32,207 bases of DNA. Origin: Bacteroidales bacterium. GTDB taxonomy: Bacteria; Bacteroidota; Bacteroidia; Bacteroidales; UBA932. The translations under genes and the position numbers were made by a program. Positions 7,733-15,515 of the stretch are shown here, in pieces (within the stretch, counting starts at the first letter, position 1; each line of letters starts with the position of its first letter). Where the stretch lies: positions 1 through 32,207 of the forward strand of contig JAQXKS010000044.1 of the NCBI GenBank assembly GCA_029010575.1, read 5' to 3'. The notes under the pieces are model-generated. The model was not told the origin of the DNA, made no database searches, and saw nothing but the letters and a program-made list of their open reading frames with translations.

Positions 7733-8329
7733 TTAAACTCCTACTACTACTTTAGAAAAACGTATCACTTTTTCATTCAATTTATAACCTTGCTGCACTA
7801 CATCGATTATCCTATTTTTCTTCTCTTTATCATCAACAGGGAATTTAGCCACAGCTTCATGATAATCGGTATCAAGCTCCTGACCCAAGGCATCTATAAC
7901 AGAGACCCCCCTACCTTTTAGAAATGTCATTATTTTATTAAAAATAAGTTCTGTACCCTCAATCGCAGCCTCTGAAGCCTCAGATTTTTTAAGAACCTCA
8001 AGGGCGCGTTCGCAATCATCCAAAATAGGAAGAAAACCCTTAATGACATCCTCTCCGGCAGTCGAGATCAGATCAAGGCGTTCTTTGGCAGTTCTTCTTC
8101 TATAATTGTCAAATTCCGCTGCCAGACGTATGTATTTGTCATTAGCCTGAGCCAATTTGTTAGTAAGTTCTTCGATAACACTCTGTGCATCTGATTCGCC
8201 ATTTGCCTCTGAAGTATCTTCAGACTCATTTGTAGAGCCATTATCTTCTTTATCAACAATCTCTTTTTCAGATGATTGTGATTTATCATCTTTTATTTGT
8301 TCAGTATTTTGTTTATCCTTTGTACTCAT
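7733..8329 (-). CDS. grpE: Nucleotide exchange factor GrpE
   Basis: GrpE removes ADP from DnaK. The 198-residue protein has an acidic, Ser/Glu/Asp-rich disordered N-terminus (about residues 1-45), a long coiled-coil helix (about 48-100, ...[26 protein letters not shown]), and the C-terminal beta domain ending [12 protein letters not shown], with the family's [12 protein letters not shown] block. It is the first gene of the grpE-dnaJ operon. No exact TAnnTTTG box lies in front, which could reflect a different sigma factor for stress control, but I cannot name it. A bidirectional hairpin at 8360-8394 isolates it from the upstream gene. Confidence 0.97.
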   Translation of the reverse strand: MSTKDKQNTEQIKDDKSQSSEKEIVDKEDNGSTNESEDTSEANGESDAQSVIEELTNKLAQANDKYIRLAAEFDNYRRRTAKERLDLISTAGEDVIKGFLPILDDCERALEVLKKSEASEAAIEGTELIFNKIMTFLKGRGVSVIDALGQELDTDYHEAVAKFPVDDKEKKNRIIDVVQQGYKLNEKVIRFSKVVVGV

Positions 8330-8359
8330 AATTATTCAGTTTTCTGAGCCTATGTAAAC

Positions 8360-8394
8360 AAAAACATTGCCAAAGGCATTTTGGCAATGTTTTT
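8360..8394. terminator. Intrinsic terminator between the transglutaminase-like gene and grpE
   Basis: A perfect 15-base-pair inverted repeat (AAAAACATTGCCAAA, 8360-8374, with 8380-8394) around the loop GGCAT. It has T-rich 3' arms on both strands. It lies 26 bases after the stop of the gene at 8420-9871 and should end that transcript. Confidence 0.88.
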
Positions 8395-8419
8395 CGAAAA
8401 AAAGAGACAATTTGTCAGT

Positions 8420-9871
8420 CTATATCTCGACAATCTGAGGCTGGACATTTCTGAACATAGTCATAGTCGCACCAATAGGAGCACCAATATATGTTGGGTC
8501 ACACATGACATACCTCTTTCCTTTATACATATAAGAGTCTCCCTTAATCTCATCCGGAAGGTTAATACCCAGAGCAACATGTCCCTGATACAGAAATGCG
8601 ACAACATCAAGACCCAAAAGTTCCTTCACCAGCCACGAAAGGATAAGAACCCTATCTTTGCAATTGTTAGATCCGTAGAAAAACGACTCCTCCACGAAGA
8701 GGGGCTTTGTTCTTCCGAACATTTCAATATCAGACTTATAGTCGAAACCTTTCTGTACGACCTTGAGCATAAACGAGACAGCCTGCTCAGTAGACATATC
8801 CTCTTTAATCAGCTTATATTTAAAGGCCTTAAGGACAGCTCTGCGCAGTTCTATATCGACCTTGGAACTGTGGTAGGTCTGCATATCAGACTGGGGGTAT
8901 TCGAGATAGAACTTGACATCAGGAATATTAAGTGGGATAGCTACACTCTCGCCAAATAGAGGTTCCCACTTGGTGAGCATCTTGAGCTGATAAAAATCAT
9001 CACTTACCATAATGGGGTGTTCAATAACAAGCTCAATCTTGTTCTGGGCTATTGCAAAACCATCACCGAATGAGTAGAAGGGGTCCTGTGAATTTACCCT
9101 CTCATAAGAGAACATATAGTAATCATCTTTCGAATCATTGATATAAGGAACCTGATATATCTGCGATGAAAAAGGAAGAAGGAGGACCAACTGATTACCT
9201 GCCGCACCTACTTTGACCTTGTACTTCATCTGAGAGAGGAAGAACATCTGAGTGAGGATCTTTTCATTGATATGTTCGGGAACATATACTGCATCAGTAA
9301 TAGTCTTTACAATATTGTAAACCGCCCAATCCCCAAATTTATATTTGTTTCTGAAAGACTCAATAGCCTGAACGGTAGGCATAAAGTTCGCATTGCTCAA
9401 TGCACTCCAACCCTGCGAAACATCCTGTTCCTTAGCTGAAATTCGGGAAATGCGGAGAGAGTTGGAGAATGGGATGGTAGTACTTATGCCAAAACAATCA
9501 ATAGAGACAGATTCAGCATCCATTTCAGAGACTGAAATAGCATCTGTCATAATCGGGAATTCCGCTCCAGAAAAGAAATCGCCGCAAAAAGGTATTGCAG
9601 GAAGCGAAGGATAATAAGATAGGTCCTCTCCATAATACTCAGGCTTATCAGGGACATTTCCCAATGGATCTACCTTTCCCATGCTAACCTGGAACTCTTC
9701 CCAAGCCTGCTTGAGATAATCTGCAAATTCTGCATTTGCCTTATTCCTCATTTCATTGAAATCATTGGAGCTTTTGGAATAATACTCTGCAAAAGACTTT
9801 GCGTCATCCTGAGCCACAATATCAAGAGAGAAGGATAATACTACAAATAATAAAAGCAATCTCTGTTTCAT
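8420..9871 (-). CDS. Secreted transglutaminase-like cysteine protein
   Basis: A 483-residue exported protein: signal peptide 1-20 (cut before QDDAKS), a long N-terminal region of unknown fold, then a C-terminal transglutaminase-like domain. The papain-type triad is visible as Cys404 (NNCKDRVLILSWLVKE), His431 (YQGHVALGI) and Asp458 (VMCDPTYIGA), with the usual spacing of the bacterial transglutaminase/protease superfamily. Such domains act as proteases, amidases or crosslinkers; the substrate here is unknown. An N-terminal stretch rich in Asp/Tyr/Ser and a short acidic helix follow the signal peptide. It lies 93 bases downstream of a small lipoprotein gene on the same strand, separated by two hairpins. 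A strong terminator follows. Confidence 0.78.
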   Translation of the reverse strand: MKQRLLLLFVVLSFSLDIVAQDDAKSFAEYYSKSSNDFNEMRNKANAEFADYLKQAWEEFQVSMGKVDPLGNVPDKPEYYGEDLSYYPSLPAIPFCGDFFSGAEFPIMTDAISVSEMDAESVSIDCFGISTTIPFSNSLRISRISAKEQDVSQGWSALSNANFMPTVQAIESFRNKYKFGDWAVYNIVKTITDAVYVPEHINEKILTQMFFLSQMKYKVKVGAAGNQLVLLLPFSSQIYQVPYINDSKDDYYMFSYERVNSQDPFYSFGDGFAIAQNKIELVIEHPIMVSDDFYQLKMLTKWEPLFGESVAIPLNIPDVKFYLEYPQSDMQTYHSSKVDIELRRAVLKAFKYKLIKEDMSTEQAVSFMLKVVQKGFDYKSDIEMFGRTKPLFVEESFFYGSNNCKDRVLILSWLVKELLGLDVVAFLYQGHVALGINLPDEIKGDSYMYKGKRYVMCDPTYIGAPIGATMTMFRNVQPQIVEI

Positions 9872-9883
9872 AATTCTATTTGT

Positions 9884-9917
9884 AAAAAGGCTCCACTGTT
9901 GTACAACATAGGGAGCC
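9884..9917 (-). terminator. Terminator-like hairpin just before the transglutaminase-like gene
   Basis: On the minus strand GGCTCC (9917-9912) pairs with GGAGCC (9894-9889); the inner TGTTGTACAACA can pair further. TTTTT follows (9888-9884). The T-tract ends 12 bases before the ATG at 9871, so it may end the lipoprotein transcript or act as an attenuator for the next gene. Confidence 0.65.
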
Positions 9918-9931
9918 CTGGTTTAATTCAA

Positions 9932-9947
9932 GCCCCCGTTTCGGGGC
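9932..9947. repeat. GC-rich hairpin in the same spacer
   Basis: GCCCCG and CGGGGGC on the minus strand pair around AAA with one extra G. No T-tract follows, so it is not a terminator by itself. It lies 18 bases after the lipoprotein stop and may protect the 3' end of its mRNA. Confidence 0.5.
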
Positions 9948-9964
9948 ATATGCGGGATTATTAA

Positions 9965-10549
9965 CTATTTCTTCTGCATTTCAAGTGCCATTTCTTCATC
10001 AAACACTTTCTTGAAACGGAACTGGTCAAATTCGAGGGAGAGTTTTTCATCCTTGGAGATAGCTGCTTCAATTGCTTCTGCAACAGGTTCCTGAAGGGCT
10101 GTGCGTGACATTTCGATATTTACCCAATATTCGTACTGACCGTTTTCGAGCTGATAAAGTTTACTATCCTTTACATAAGCAGACTTGAGTTCCTGATTAA
10201 CTACCTGTCTTATTTGCTGTTCCACCTTCTGTTGGAATGCAGTTTCGTTGTTGATATTATACTGATTAAAATACTTGTCAGTAACAGATTTGATGGTAGT
10301 TGCTACTGAAGCAGCAAGCTGATTCCTTGCATTCAATTCAGCAATTGTAAATGCCGCATTAATATCAGGACTGGCTCCAGATGCAGTTGCACGGAAGAAT
10401 TCCATATCTGTTCTATTACCGGGTTCATTCAGTGGAATGAAAACTTCAGATTTACCTTTGGGGCCAACTTCCTTAGGTGCGCCACATGATGATACTGACA
10501 TTACAAGGGCCGAAATAGCCAAAGCTGAAAAAAAGAGTTTTGTTTTCAT
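9965..10549 (-). CDS. Small lipoprotein, LPP20-like
   Basis: A 194-residue lipoprotein with a type II signal peptide and lipobox VSSC, lipidated at Cys22. The body begins with a Gly/Pro/Lys segment and then has AFTIAELNARNQLAASVATTIKSVTDKY (about residues 66-93), which resembles the core helix of LPP20-type proteins, a Gln/Glu-rich helix, and EYWVNIEMSRTAL as a beta strand before a charged C-terminal helix. The family has no firm function. It has its own exact promoter at 10572-10601 and is followed by the transglutaminase-like gene. The pairing suggests a shared envelope role, which is an inference from position. Confidence 0.72.
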   Translation of the reverse strand: MKTKLFFSALAISALVMSVSSCGAPKEVGPKGKSEVFIPLNEPGNRTDMEFFRATASGASPDINAAFTIAELNARNQLAASVATTIKSVTDKYFNQYNINNETAFQQKVEQQIRQVVNQELKSAYVKDSKLYQLENGQYEYWVNIEMSRTALQEPVAEAIEAAISKDEKLSLEFDQFRFKKVFDEEMALEMQKK

Positions 10550-10571
10550 AAGTACTATAATTTTAACATTA

Positions 10572-10601
10572 CAAATATACTAATTCTATTCCATTAAACA
10601 A
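10572..10601 (-). promoter_or_regulatory. Promoter of the LPP20-like lipoprotein gene
   Basis: Minus strand TTG (10601-10599), 19 bases, TATATTTG (10579-10572). The predicted leader is about 17 bases. Confidence 0.82.
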
Positions 10602-10635
10602 ATATGAGCACTGTTTTTATGCAAATATTTAACAA

Positions 10636-10672
10636 TAAATAAAAAGCAGCGTGTTTTGTGACACGCTGCTTT
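10636..10672 (-). terminator. Intrinsic terminator of fba
   Basis: AAAGCAGCGTGT on the minus strand (10672-10661) pairs with ACACGCTGCTTT (10654-10643) around a 6-base loop, followed by TTATTTATT. It lies 25 bases after the fba stop. Confidence 0.9.
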
Positions 10673-10696
10673 GAAAATATTTCTTAAACTATTTTA

Positions 10697-11659
10697 TTAC
10701 ATTTTATCATTACTTCCAAGAACGTTGTAGATCTTGTGAACATAGAGATTTTTCAGTTTTTCGCGAGCAGGTCCGAGATATTTGCGAGGGTCAAATTCAG
10801 CAGGGCTCTCTACGAATACCTTTCTGATGGCAGCTGTCATTGCCAAACGACCGTCGCTATCAATATTGATCTTACATACTGCAGATTTTGCTGCCTCTCT
10901 GAGCTGGTCTTCAGGAATACCGATAGAGTCTTTCAACTTTCCGCCGTAATGGTTTATCTCAGCTACGATATCCTGAGGAACTGATGATGAACCATGCAGA
11001 ACAATCGGGAATCCGGGGATTCTCTTTTCGATTTCATGGAGGATATCAAGACGGATTTCAGGTTTCTGTCCCGGTTTGAATTTATAAGCACCGTGAGAAG
11101 TTCCTATAGAGATGGCAAGCGAGTCCACACCTGTCTTTTTCACGAAATCCTCTACCTCTTCAGGACGAGTGTAGGTATGGTTTTCAGCCTTAACATCATC
11201 TTCTACACCTGCAAGAACTCCGAGTTCGCCTTCAACTGTTACATCATACTGATGAGCATATTCCACTACTTTACGAGTAAGTGCCACATTTTCATCATAA
11301 GGGAGATGTGAACCATCGATCATCACTGATGAAAATCCGTACTCAATACAACTTTTGCAGAGTTCGAAAGAATCACCATGGTCCAAGTGAAGAACGATAG
11401 GTATCTGACATCCAAGTTCCTTTGCATATTCAACTGCACCCTGAGCCATGTATCTCAGAATAGTTTGGTTCGCATATTTGCGTGCACCGCTGGAAACCTG
11501 AAGAATTACCGGAGACTTAGCCTCAACGCAAGCCTGAATGATAGCCTGCATCTGTTCCATATTATTGAAATTGAATGCGGGAAGAGCGTATCCGCCTGCA
11601 ACCGCTTTCTCGAATAACTCTCTTGAGTTAACCAAGCCTAAATCTTTAAACGATACCAT
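10697..11659 (-). CDS. fba: Class II fructose-bisphosphate aldolase
   Basis: The enzyme splits fructose 1,6-bisphosphate into dihydroxyacetone phosphate and glyceraldehyde 3-phosphate in glycolysis, and runs in reverse in gluconeogenesis; it needs zinc. The 320-residue product shows the class II pattern: ALPAFNFNN near residue 25, VLHLDHGDSFE (catalytic Asp93, zinc His94), the acidic segment EGELGVLAGVEDDV, zinc histidines in GTSHGAYKF and VLHGSSSVP, and NIDSDGRLAMTAAIRK for phosphate binding. Length and motifs fit the shorter class II type. It is a single gene with its own promoter, overlapping the start of gmk, and its own terminator. Confidence 0.96.
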   Translation of the reverse strand: MVSFKDLGLVNSRELFEKAVAGGYALPAFNFNNMEQMQAIIQACVEAKSPVILQVSSGARKYANQTILRYMAQGAVEYAKELGCQIPIVLHLDHGDSFELCKSCIEYGFSSVMIDGSHLPYDENVALTRKVVEYAHQYDVTVEGELGVLAGVEDDVKAENHTYTRPEEVEDFVKKTGVDSLAISIGTSHGAYKFKPGQKPEIRLDILHEIEKRIPGFPIVLHGSSSVPQDIVAEINHYGGKLKDSIGIPEDQLREAAKSAVCKINIDSDGRLAMTAAIRKVFVESPAEFDPRKYLGPAREKLKNLYVHKIYNVLGSNDKM

Positions 11660-11701
11660 ATCTTTAATTTTTTAAAACCGATTTCTATTTCATTGATTAC
11701 G

Positions 11702-11731
11702 CAAATTTAATATTTTTGCACGATGAAACAA
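11702..11731 (-). promoter_or_regulatory. fba promoter
   Basis: Minus strand TTG (11731-11729), 19 bases, TAAATTTG (11709-11702). The -33 element lies inside codons 3-4 of the divergent gmk gene. The predicted leader is about 37 bases. Confidence 0.75.
11711..11718 (+). promoter_or_regulatory. -7 element of gmk
   Basis: TATTTTTG ends 4 bases before the gmk ATG. At the expected distance 19 bases upstream the triplet is TTC rather than TTG. If used, transcription would begin at the start codon (leaderless). It overlaps the fba promoter spacer. Confidence 0.5.
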
Positions 11732-12289
11732 AAAGTAATTATATTCTCAGCGCCGTCAGGCTCTGGAAAAAGCACGATAGTAAAATTTCTTTTATCAGAA
11801 TATCCATTCCTTGAATTCTCTGTATCAGCCACTTCTCGTGCGCCAAGAGGTTTAGAAAAAGATGGAGTGGATTATTATTTTTTCACACCGGAAAGATTTA
11901 GGGAACTCGTTGCCCAAGATGCATTCGTCGAATATGAAGAGGTATACCCGGGCTCTTTCTACGGAACACTCAAAAGCGAAGTTGAACGCATATGGAAAAA
12001 GGGACACACAATAGTATTCGACATTGACGTAAAGGGTGGCGTAAACCTCAAACGCATTTTTGGGGAAAAGGCCCTATCTGTCTTTATCAAGCCCCCGAGT
12101 ATCCAAGAATTGGAAAGAAGGCTTATCGGCAGGGGGACTGACTCGGCAGAAGCGATTGCAAAAAGGGTCGGAAAGGCAGCGGAAGAGCTCACCTACGAAG
12201 ATAGATTCGACCGTGTCTTGATAAACGATAACCTTGAGGATGCTTTTAAGGAGGCATCAGATATTGTTGAAGATTTTATTGGCAGGTAA
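11723..12289 (+). CDS. gmk: Guanylate kinase
   Basis: Gmk phosphorylates GMP to GDP with ATP in the cytoplasm. The 188-residue product has the P-loop SAPSGSGKST (residues 9-18), the GMP-binding SATSRAPRGLEKDGVDYYFFTPERF, FVEYEEVYPGSFYGT, and the lid-region block FIKPPSIQELERRLIGRGTDS. The length is typical. The nadD start is 2 bases after its stop, so the two form an operon. The start at 11723 puts the first residue directly before KQKVIIFSAPSG, as usual. Confidence 0.97.
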   Translation: MKQKVIIFSAPSGSGKSTIVKFLLSEYPFLEFSVSATSRAPRGLEKDGVDYYFFTPERFRELVAQDAFVEYEEVYPGSFYGTLKSEVERIWKKGHTIVFDIDVKGGVNLKRIFGEKALSVFIKPPSIQELERRLIGRGTDSAEAIAKRVGKAAEELTYEDRFDRVLINDNLEDAFKEASDIVEDFIGR

Positions 12290-12291
12290 AA

Positions 12292-12849
12292 ATGGAAAAA
12301 GAGATTTGTGCCCTTTATTTCGGATCATTCAATCCCGTTCATTCAGGACATATCGGCATTGCCTCGTACATAGCTTCGATGGACGAGATAAGTCAACTCA
12401 GAATCATCCCCTCTCCCAAAAATCCGCTCAAGGACTTGTCGGTTCTGGCTGACCCGGACTTGCGTCTGAAAGAGGCTGTCAAAAGTTTTTCAGGCATCTC
12501 ACCTAAGATTGTAGTAAGCGATGTCGAATATCATCTTGATCCCCCTTTGTACACAGTAAAGACTTTGGAATATCTTATTGAAAAGGAGCCTGAAAAGGAG
12601 TTTATACTTATAATGGGAGCAGACAACATCCTCTCGATTGAAAGATGGTATAGGTGGGAAGATATCATGAAGATGGTCCGGATATGGGTATATCCACGAC
12701 AGAACTCCCTTGCAGCCCGGTTATGTAGGATGTACTCATCCCGACAGGAATTCAAAGGTGTAAGATATCTTGAAGGTGCACCTGAGCACAAAATATCCTC
12801 GACAATCATCCGTGAAAAGAGCTCAATCGCTTCAAAAGATAGTTTGTAA
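12292..12849 (+). CDS. nadD: Nicotinate-nucleotide adenylyltransferase
   Basis: NadD joins nicotinate mononucleotide and ATP to deamido-NAD, the next to last step of NAD synthesis. The 185-residue protein has the nucleotidyltransferase signature YFGSFNPVHSGHIGIA (residues 9-24, with the HSGH catalytic motif at 17-20), FILIMGADNILSIERWYRWEDI in the middle, and the C-terminal KISSTIIRE, equivalent to the conserved ISST-x-IR motif. The length is slightly short but normal for the family. It is the second gene of the gmk-nadD operon. Confidence 0.96.
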   Translation: MEKEICALYFGSFNPVHSGHIGIASYIASMDEISQLRIIPSPKNPLKDLSVLADPDLRLKEAVKSFSGISPKIVVSDVEYHLDPPLYTVKTLEYLIEKEPEKEFILIMGADNILSIERWYRWEDIMKMVRIWVYPRQNSLAARLCRMYSSRQEFKGVRYLEGAPEHKISSTIIREKSSIASKDSL

Positions 12850-12893
12850 CAATATTTTAATACCTTTTTAACAAATAATTGCCAGGTTTTTTC

Positions 12894-12901
12894 TAACTTT
12901 G
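12894..12901 (+). promoter_or_regulatory. -7 element of pyrE
   Basis: TAACTTTG lies 24 bases before the pyrE ATG. No TTG stands at the right distance upstream, so this is a half-match only. Confidence 0.45.
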
Positions 12902-12925
12902 GAGTTGTAAATAAACAGTATTGAT

Positions 12926-13558
12926 ATGGAAAGAATAGAAAAAAGGATTGCAAAAAGACTGTTGGATATTCAGGCAGTAAAGCTTAATCCGGAAAATCCC
13001 TTCACATGGGCATCAGGATGGCACTCACCTATATATTGTGATAATAGGAAAGGTCTCTCGTATCCTGAGCTTAGGGCGCAAATCAGCGATGCAATGGTAG
13101 AAATACTCAAAGAGCATTATGCTGATTGTGATGTGATAGCAGGTGTTGCTACCGGAGCTATCGCCTATGGCGTATTGGTTGCAGAGAAACTTGGAAAACC
13201 TTTTGTATATGTAAGGCCTAAACCAAAGGACCACGGAATGGGCAATCAGGTGGAAGGTGTACTTAAAGAAGGGGACAAAGTAGTGGTAATAGAGGACCTC
13301 ATTTCCACCGGAATGAGCAGTCTCGGTGCGGTTTCGGCGCTTACCAAGGCGGGGGCACATGTTCTTGGCATGATAGCCATCTTCTCATATAATTTCCCCC
13401 AGTCGAGAAGATCATTTGAGAATGCAAATATTGAACTCTATACTCTTTCAGACTACGATACACTCATAGATGTAGCATTGGAAACCAACTACATAAATGA
13501 AAAAGATATCGAACTTTTAAGAACATGGAGATACTCTCCTGAAACTTGGGGCAGATAG
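12926..13558 (+). CDS. pyrE: Orotate phosphoribosyltransferase
   Basis: PyrE makes orotidine 5'-phosphate from orotate and PRPP in de novo pyrimidine synthesis. The 210-residue product has FTWASGWHSPIYCDNRKGLSYPELR (residues 27-50), VIAGVATGAIAYGVLVA, the flexible loop lysines in YVRPKPKDHG (95-104), and the PRPP-binding motif VVVIEDLISTGMSS (119-132). The length matches the family. The SRPBCC gene starts 6 bases after its stop and the methyltransferase gene follows 9 bases later, so the three are probably cotranscribed. Confidence 0.96.
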   Translation: MERIEKRIAKRLLDIQAVKLNPENPFTWASGWHSPIYCDNRKGLSYPELRAQISDAMVEILKEHYADCDVIAGVATGAIAYGVLVAEKLGKPFVYVRPKPKDHGMGNQVEGVLKEGDKVVVIEDLISTGMSSLGAVSALTKAGAHVLGMIAIFSYNFPQSRRSFENANIELYTLSDYDTLIDVALETNYINEKDIELLRTWRYSPETWGR

Positions 13559-13564
13559 AAAGAT

Positions 13565-14023
13565 ATGTCGAAAACCACAGTAACAGGCAGAGAGATAATT
13601 ATTGAGAGAGGGCCGATGGTCCTCTTCTCTTTGTTTACGGATATGAGCAGGTTTACACTCGGTCTTCCGGACGAATACAAAGACAAAGTCTCTGCGACAG
13701 CAGACTCAATATCTGTCGAGAACAACGGGATGAGGTTCGGCATAGTCATCAGTGAAAGAGTCCCATTTTCAAAGGTCATCATGCAAAACGATGCCTCTAC
13801 GCCGATAAATTTCACTATCTCATTATTCATGAACCCTCTTGGAATTGACAAGACATTATTCCATATTGAGCTGGAAGCCGAGTTGAATATGATGATGAAG
13901 ATGCTGATAGGACACAAGCTTAACGATATGGTAGATACACTTACCGACCAGCTTGAGAAAGCATTCAATAATCCCTCAGAGATTCCCGACTTATCAAAAT
14001 TTGCCAAAAATCCTTTCAGTTAG
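13565..14023 (+). CDS. SRPBCC (START-like) family protein
   Basis: A cytoplasmic protein of 152 residues with no signal peptide. The pattern of an N-terminal strand (IIIERGPMVLFSLFTDMSRF), central strands (SISVENNGMRFGIVISERVPFSKVIMQN, INFTISLFM, KTLFHIELEAEL) and a long C-terminal helix (LIGHKLNDMVDTLTDQLEKAF) fits the SRPBCC helix-grip fold, which holds a hydrophobic ligand. The ligand is unknown. It lies between pyrE and the rRNA methyltransferase gene with gaps of 6 and 9 bases. I do not recognise a named gene. Confidence 0.72.
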   Translation: MSKTTVTGREIIIERGPMVLFSLFTDMSRFTLGLPDEYKDKVSATADSISVENNGMRFGIVISERVPFSKVIMQNDASTPINFTISLFMNPLGIDKTLFHIELEAELNMMMKMLIGHKLNDMVDTLTDQLEKAFNNPSEIPDLSKFAKNPFS

Positions 14024-14032
14024 CATTCAGGT

Positions 14033-15361
14033 ATGTTTTACCCTCCGGATTTCGTCAAAAGTCTGAAAGAGGCTGCAGGCAATGACAGGGGTGAAGAGAT
14101 TCTTGCATCTCTGGACACCCCTGCTTCTGTTTCCATACGGCTTAATACCTCAAAGACAAAGAGCGTATCAGAGTTGTTCCCGCGTAACATGCTAAAGGGT
14201 AAAGTACCCCACTGTAATACGGGATATTTTCTCAAAGAGAGACCCCTCTTTACAGATGATCCTCTTTTTCAGGCAGGTGCCTACTATGTACAGGATGCCT
14301 CTTCAATGATTGTGGAGAAGGTATGCAGTTTCATACCCGATGATGCTGAGAATTTGACTATTCTCGATCTGTGTGCAGCTCCTGGGGGAAAGAGTACACA
14401 CCTCATCTCCATTGCCTGCGGATATAGAGGTTCTCTTGTCATTTCCAATGAAGTGATAAAATCAAGGGCAACAATCCTGGCAGAGAATATTTCCAAATGG
14501 GGATACCCCGATGTTGTGGTAACCAATAACGATGCCGCTGACTTCAGAAAGTTTCCTATTGCATTTGACATTATCCTCGCAGATGTCCCATGTTCCGGGG
14601 AAGGGATGTTCAGGAAGGACAAAAACGCCATTCTGGAGTGGTCTGCAGATAATGTTAACCTGTGCGCACAGCGACAACGCAGAATAGTTGCAGACATATG
14701 GTGTTCCCTTAAAGATGGAGGGCTCCTACTCTACTCTACTTGTACTTTCAACAGGAAAGAGAACGAAGAGAACATTGAATGGATTTCATCATCGCTTGGA
14801 GGTGATATTCTATATGTCAAGAGATTTTTCCCATGCGACGAAGATGCAGGAGAGGGACTCTTCTTCTCTATAATCAGAAAGAAAACCAAATGCGAGGTAA
14901 ATGGATACCATGCAGACTTCTCTAGAAAAATCAAGCAAGAGAAGTTTCAACCTGACTGGTGCAGTGACAATACTGTGTTTATAAGAAAGGGGGATCTGCT
15001 GAAAGGATACACCACCTGCGCACTGGAGAGAATACTGGCTGCCGAACAGACTCTTCGCACAGTTATCAGTTCTGTCGCAGTAGCTGATATCATTGACTCC
15101 AAATCAGGCAAGAAGGGTCCTTTGCTAGTTCCCAGAACTGAACTTATACAAAGTTCTCTTTATAAAAAGGGATCGCTTCCGGAAATCGAATTGCCTCTTG
15201 AGACATTCGGTAAGTTCTTCAGAAAAGAGAATTTTACCATTGCGGATGCCCCAACCGGATATGTAGTGCTTACATACCATGGAATTCCTGTAGGAGTGGT
15301 CAAAAATATCGGCAACAGAGTCAATAATCTATGGCCCTCATCCAGAAGGATACTGAAATAA
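14033..15361 (+). CDS. RsmF/NOL1-Nop2-type RNA (cytosine-5) methyltransferase
   Basis: These enzymes add a methyl group from SAM to C5 of cytosine in 16S rRNA (RsmF) or tRNA. The 442-residue protein has an N-terminal RNA-binding part (1-90, SIRLNTSK...), the SAM motif LDLCAAPGGKSTHL (111-124), and the two catalytic cysteines: Cys187 in ADVPCSGEGMFRKD and Cys237 in YSTCTFNRKENEENI. The C-terminal ~130 residues match the extra RsmF C-terminal/PUA-like region. The length and the ...GEGMFRKD... block favour RsmF over RsmB, but the exact target base is an inference. It is the last gene of the pyrE operon and is followed by the convergent tRNA-Cys unit. Confidence 0.88.
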   Translation: MFYPPDFVKSLKEAAGNDRGEEILASLDTPASVSIRLNTSKTKSVSELFPRNMLKGKVPHCNTGYFLKERPLFTDDPLFQAGAYYVQDASSMIVEKVCSFIPDDAENLTILDLCAAPGGKSTHLISIACGYRGSLVISNEVIKSRATILAENISKWGYPDVVVTNNDAADFRKFPIAFDIILADVPCSGEGMFRKDKNAILEWSADNVNLCAQRQRRIVADIWCSLKDGGLLLYSTCTFNRKENEENIEWISSSLGGDILYVKRFFPCDEDAGEGLFFSIIRKKTKCEVNGYHADFSRKIKQEKFQPDWCSDNTVFIRKGDLLKGYTTCALERILAAEQTLRTVISSVAVADIIDSKSGKKGPLLVPRTELIQSSLYKKGSLPEIELPLETFGKFFRKENFTIADAPTGYVVLTYHGIPVGVVKNIGNRVNNLWPSSRRILK

Positions 15362-15386
15362 AAAAGCCACCCTTAAACAGAGTGGC
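15360..15386 (-). terminator. Intrinsic terminator of tRNA-Cys
   Basis: Minus strand GCCACTC (15386-15380) pairs with GGGTGGC (15372-15366) with one T-G pair and a 7-base loop, followed by TTTTTT. The site abuts the stop of the convergent methyltransferase gene. Confidence 0.78.
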
Positions 15387-15423
15387 CAAAACACATTAAA
15401 AATCTTCAGCATTATGATTTGAG

Positions 15424-15494
15424 AGGTGCCAAGCAGAATCGAACTGCTCTGGACGGTTTTGCAGACCGTTGCCTAACCACTCGGCCATAGCACC
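15424..15494 (-). tRNA. tRNA-Cys (anticodon GCA)
   Basis: A 71-base cloverleaf on the minus strand: acceptor GGTGCTA with TGGCACC, anticodon stem ACGGT/ACCGT around CTGCAAA (anticodon GCA), T arm AGCAG-TTCGATT-CTGCT. The discriminator is T (U73), the identity base of cysteine tRNAs. CCA is not encoded. It forms a single-gene unit with promoter at 15516-15545 and its own terminator. Confidence 0.96.
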
Positions 15495-15515
15495 TTGTCT
15501 TTCCGAATCGGGTTG

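Noticed and set aside
8330-8400. HrcA/CIRCE or heat-shock operator before grpE
   Set aside because: No CIRCE-type inverted repeat is seen; the only repeat is the terminator at 8360-8394.
9932-9947. GC hairpin as a terminator
   Set aside because: It lacks a T-tract on either strand.
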